Positions 52,216-64,000 of a stretch of DNA of 64,000 bases are shown one piece after another. The stretch covers positions 3,566,129 through 3,630,128 of the forward strand of contig NC_059269.1 in assembly GCF_017591435.1 (NCBI RefSeq), in the 5' to 3' direction. Position numbers and translations under genes: made by a program. The stretch comes from Portunus trituberculatus. Lineage: Eukaryota; Arthropoda; Malacostraca; Decapoda; Portunidae. The notes below the pieces were generated by a model. The model made no database searches. It was given only the letters and a program-made list of their open reading frames with translations, and was not told the DNA's origin. The stretch's first letter is position 1, and every line of letters starts with the position of its first letter.

Positions 52216-52264
<49 letters not shown>

Positions 52265-52362
52265 TTTATTAGGTATACTACTACTATTGCTGCTGCTGCT
52301 GATGCTGCTGCTGCTCCTTCCTGCTTCTGCTTCTGCTCCTGCTCCTGCTCCTCCTCCTCCTC

Positions 52363-52407
<45 letters not shown>

Positions 52408-52408
52408 T
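52164..52408. repeat. Compound triplet repeat (ACT)n, (ATT)n, (GCT)n, (CCT)n, (ACT)n
   Basis: Triplet blocks change one base at a time (ACT to ATT, then GCT/GAT, GCTCCT, CTC, back to ACT). The composition mirrors the other compound triplet locus at 19844-20400. Poly-Thr or poly-Leu open frames are artefacts. Confidence 0.9.
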
Positions 52409-54739
<2,331 letters not shown>

Positions 54740-54919
54740 ATGGACTGTTGTGAACCCATGTTCCTCTTCGCTGTTCCATTGCTCATATGTTGTAATTGAA
54801 CATCGAGCAAAGTATTCATACCACACATATGATTGAGATTTGAATGAGGTGACCAATGTCCTAGCGGAATAACAGGTCATAACAAAGTTGACAACTTACG
54901 CTTTCAGTGAAAGTGAGCA

Positions 54920-54955
54920 TATATAAAAGACGGTGTGTTGCCGAGGCGCCAGTGA
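54920..54955 (+). promoter_or_regulatory. Core promoter of the cuticle gene: TATA box and initiator
   Basis: TATATAAAA at 54920-54928 is followed 31 bp from its first base by CCAGTGAC with A at 54951, an arthropod-type initiator (CAGT). The start codon follows about 60 bp later at 55013, giving a short 5' UTR. This layout is usual for highly expressed, moult-regulated cuticle genes. Confidence 0.75.
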
Positions 54956-55012
54956 CACTGCAACAGACTGCGGAGAGATTCTTTCACTTTTGTTGGCTGA
55001 GGAACCATAGCC

Positions 55013-62329
<7,317 letters not shown>

Positions 62330-63960
62330 CCTTAGGATTTCATTGTTCACGAAAGCTTTGACTTTCCTCTCCTTTCACTGAACATCTTGGTGAACTAGCC
62401 TTCAGCTTTGCTATCCTCCATGACCTAGAAAAACTGGTGCAACACCCTACTCGTACTCCTGACCATCTTGGAGCTACGACTCTTTCCTTAACTCTAATCA
62501 TTCTGTTTATGCTGTTACCCTATCTTCTCCGTTGGGCTCCTCCGATTACAATTTCATATCTACATGTATCTTGTCCTAGGTCTCCAATTCTTTCCCAGGA
62601 TCCCCAAAAGCAAAGGTGTCTCTGGCGTTTTGCCTCTGCTGCGGTTGGCGGTACCTGAGGAGGTACTATGCTGATTTTCCTTGGAATGATTAGTTTCCGT
62701 GTCGGAGATTCATCTCAGTCTGCTAAATGCATAACACAGGTGCTAATATCTGGCATGGAGGCGTACATTCCTCATTCTTTTTCTCATCCTAAACCTTCTA
62801 AACCTTGGTTTAAAACAGCCTGTTCTCGTACTATACATGATAGAGAAATTACCCACAAAAGGTACTTGAGTCTTTCATCAGGACTTCTACCTTTCATTCA
62901 TGCTGGAAGTTTGCCTACAATCAGCCTGCTCCTAAAAAGGGTGACCGTTCTAATCCCTCAAACTACCGCCCTATAGATTTCATCTCTTGCTTGTTTAAGG
63001 TTTTTAATCTTTCCTCAATAGAAAGATTCTCAAACATTTGTCACTTCACAATCTCCTATCTGATCGAGTATGGCTTCCGTCAAGGCCGGTCTACTGGTGA
63101 TCTTGCTTTCCTTACTGAGTCTTGGTCATCCTCTTTTAGAGATTTCGGTGAAACTGTTGCTGTTGCGTTAGATATATTCGATAGAGTTTGACACAAAGCT
63201 CTGATTTCAAAACTGCCCTCCTATGGTTTCTATCCTTCTCTCTGCAACTTTATCTTAAGTTTCCTTTCTGACCGTTCTATTGCTGCTGGGCTAGATGGCC
63301 ACTGTTCTTCTACTAAATCTATTGACAGTGGTGTTCTTCAGGGTTCTTTACTGTCACACACCCTCTTTCTATCATTCATTAATGATCAAAACCAAATTTC
63401 TTGCCCTATCGATTCCTACGCTGATGATATCACCTTACATCTTTCCACGTTTTTTTAGAGACGACCAACCCTTCAGGAAGTAAACAGATCACGCACGGAC
63501 GCCACAGAACGCTTGACTTCTGATCTAAGCTTTCTGATTGGGACAGAAAAAAAAAAAAAAACGTAGTAGTGTTCAATGCCTCAAAAACTCAATTCCTCCA
63601 TTTATCAACTCGACACAACTTTCCAGACAGCTATCCCTTCTTCTTCAATGACACTCAGCTGTCCCCATCTTCTAACACTGAATATCCTCGGTCTGTCCTT
63701 TACTTATAATCTAAACTGGAAACTTCACTTCTCATCTCTTTCTAAAACAGCTTCTATGAAGTTAAGCGTTTTGAGGTGTCTCCGCCAGTTTTTCTCTCCC
63801 CTCCAACCGCTAACTCTACAAAAGGGCCTTATCCGCCCATGTATGGAGTGCTCTTCGCATGTATGGGGGGATTCCACTCGCATAGTTTTATTAGATAGAG
63901 TTGAATCAATAGCTTTTCGTCTCATCAACTCAGTCCTCTGACTGTCTTCAGCCTTTTTCT
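62330..63960 (+). mobile_element. Third non-LTR family: endonuclease tail and RT, decayed
   Basis: 62437-62660 holds the EN end (QHPTRTPDHLGATTLSL, RCLWRFASAAVGGT). 62668-62880 is the linker (GMEAYIPHSFSHPKPSKPWF, ACSRTIHDREITHKRYLSL). At about 62890 the text jumps to RT (KGDRSNPSNYRPIDFISC at 62937), so the first RT motifs are deleted. Then YGFRQGRSTGDLAFLTESW, VALDIFDRV (SKAFD box altered), DSGVLQGSLLSHTLF, SYADDITLHL and the thumb (LNILGLSFTYNLNWKLHFSS, LIRPCMECSSHVWGDSTR). It runs off the right edge. The C-terminal piece matches the fragment in MINPP1 intron 4. Confidence 0.8.
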
Positions 63961-64000
63961 CACTGCCGGAATGTTGCAGCTCTTTCTATTTTTATAGCTA

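Overview
The window reads as nuclear DNA from an arthropod, most likely a decapod crustacean and plausibly a crab. This rests on (i) spliced genes with GT-AG and two GC-AG introns, (ii) a chitin-binding Rebers-Riddiford cuticle gene of the pro-resilin type, (iii) four units of the arthropod telomere repeat TTAGG (seen as TAACC), (iv) very long TA, AC and CT microsatellites, and (v) decayed non-LTR retrotransposons of types I associate with decapod genomes. The species call is inference.

Three host genes can be supported, all on the plus strand. At 8156-12050 lies the 3' end of a gene whose last two exons encode a C-terminal SH3 domain, best matched from memory to Nostrin. From 30097 to 44333, with a possible last exon at 48896-49011, lies a multiple inositol polyphosphate phosphatase (MINPP1-like) gene. 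Ten exons join with perfect phase and carry the RHGTRYP histidine-phosphatase motif. At 54920-57698 lies a compact three-exon cuticle gene with TATA box, initiator, signal peptide and R&R domain.

Most of the rest is transposable elements. 1-6830 (minus) is a head-to-tail row of LINEs separated by AC tracts. 8199-10511 is a Tigger-like DNA transposon inserted at a splice donor of the SH3 gene, with a MITE nested inside it. 13489-19564 holds LINE remnants, one of them split by a 1240-bp pogo/Tigger element. 20861-23390 is a second RT family split by a Merlin-like element. 23440-29830 is an RNase H-bearing I/R1-like LINE on the minus strand (with a MITE inside) and a partial plus-strand relative. 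MINPP1 intron 4 holds two nearly identical tandem LINE copies separated by a tRNA-derived SINE. Intron 6 and the region after exon 10 hold more LINEs. 48094-51627 has two foldback MITEs and a DD41D mariner that landed in a TA microsatellite. 62330-63960 is a third RT family. Giant TA tracts (up to about 765 bp) and compound triplet repeats fill much of the remainder.

The most interesting pattern is that nearly every copy of one LINE family is flanked by (AC)n, usually on both sides. Its 3' end reads AGGTAAATACACAC, and an intervening SINE ends in a similar tail. The AC tail of one copy appears to be the landing site of the next, giving LINE-AC-LINE and LINE-AC-SINE-AC-LINE trains.

All coordinates come from reading by eye. 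Splice sites, element ends and family names were not tested by alignment or RNA data.
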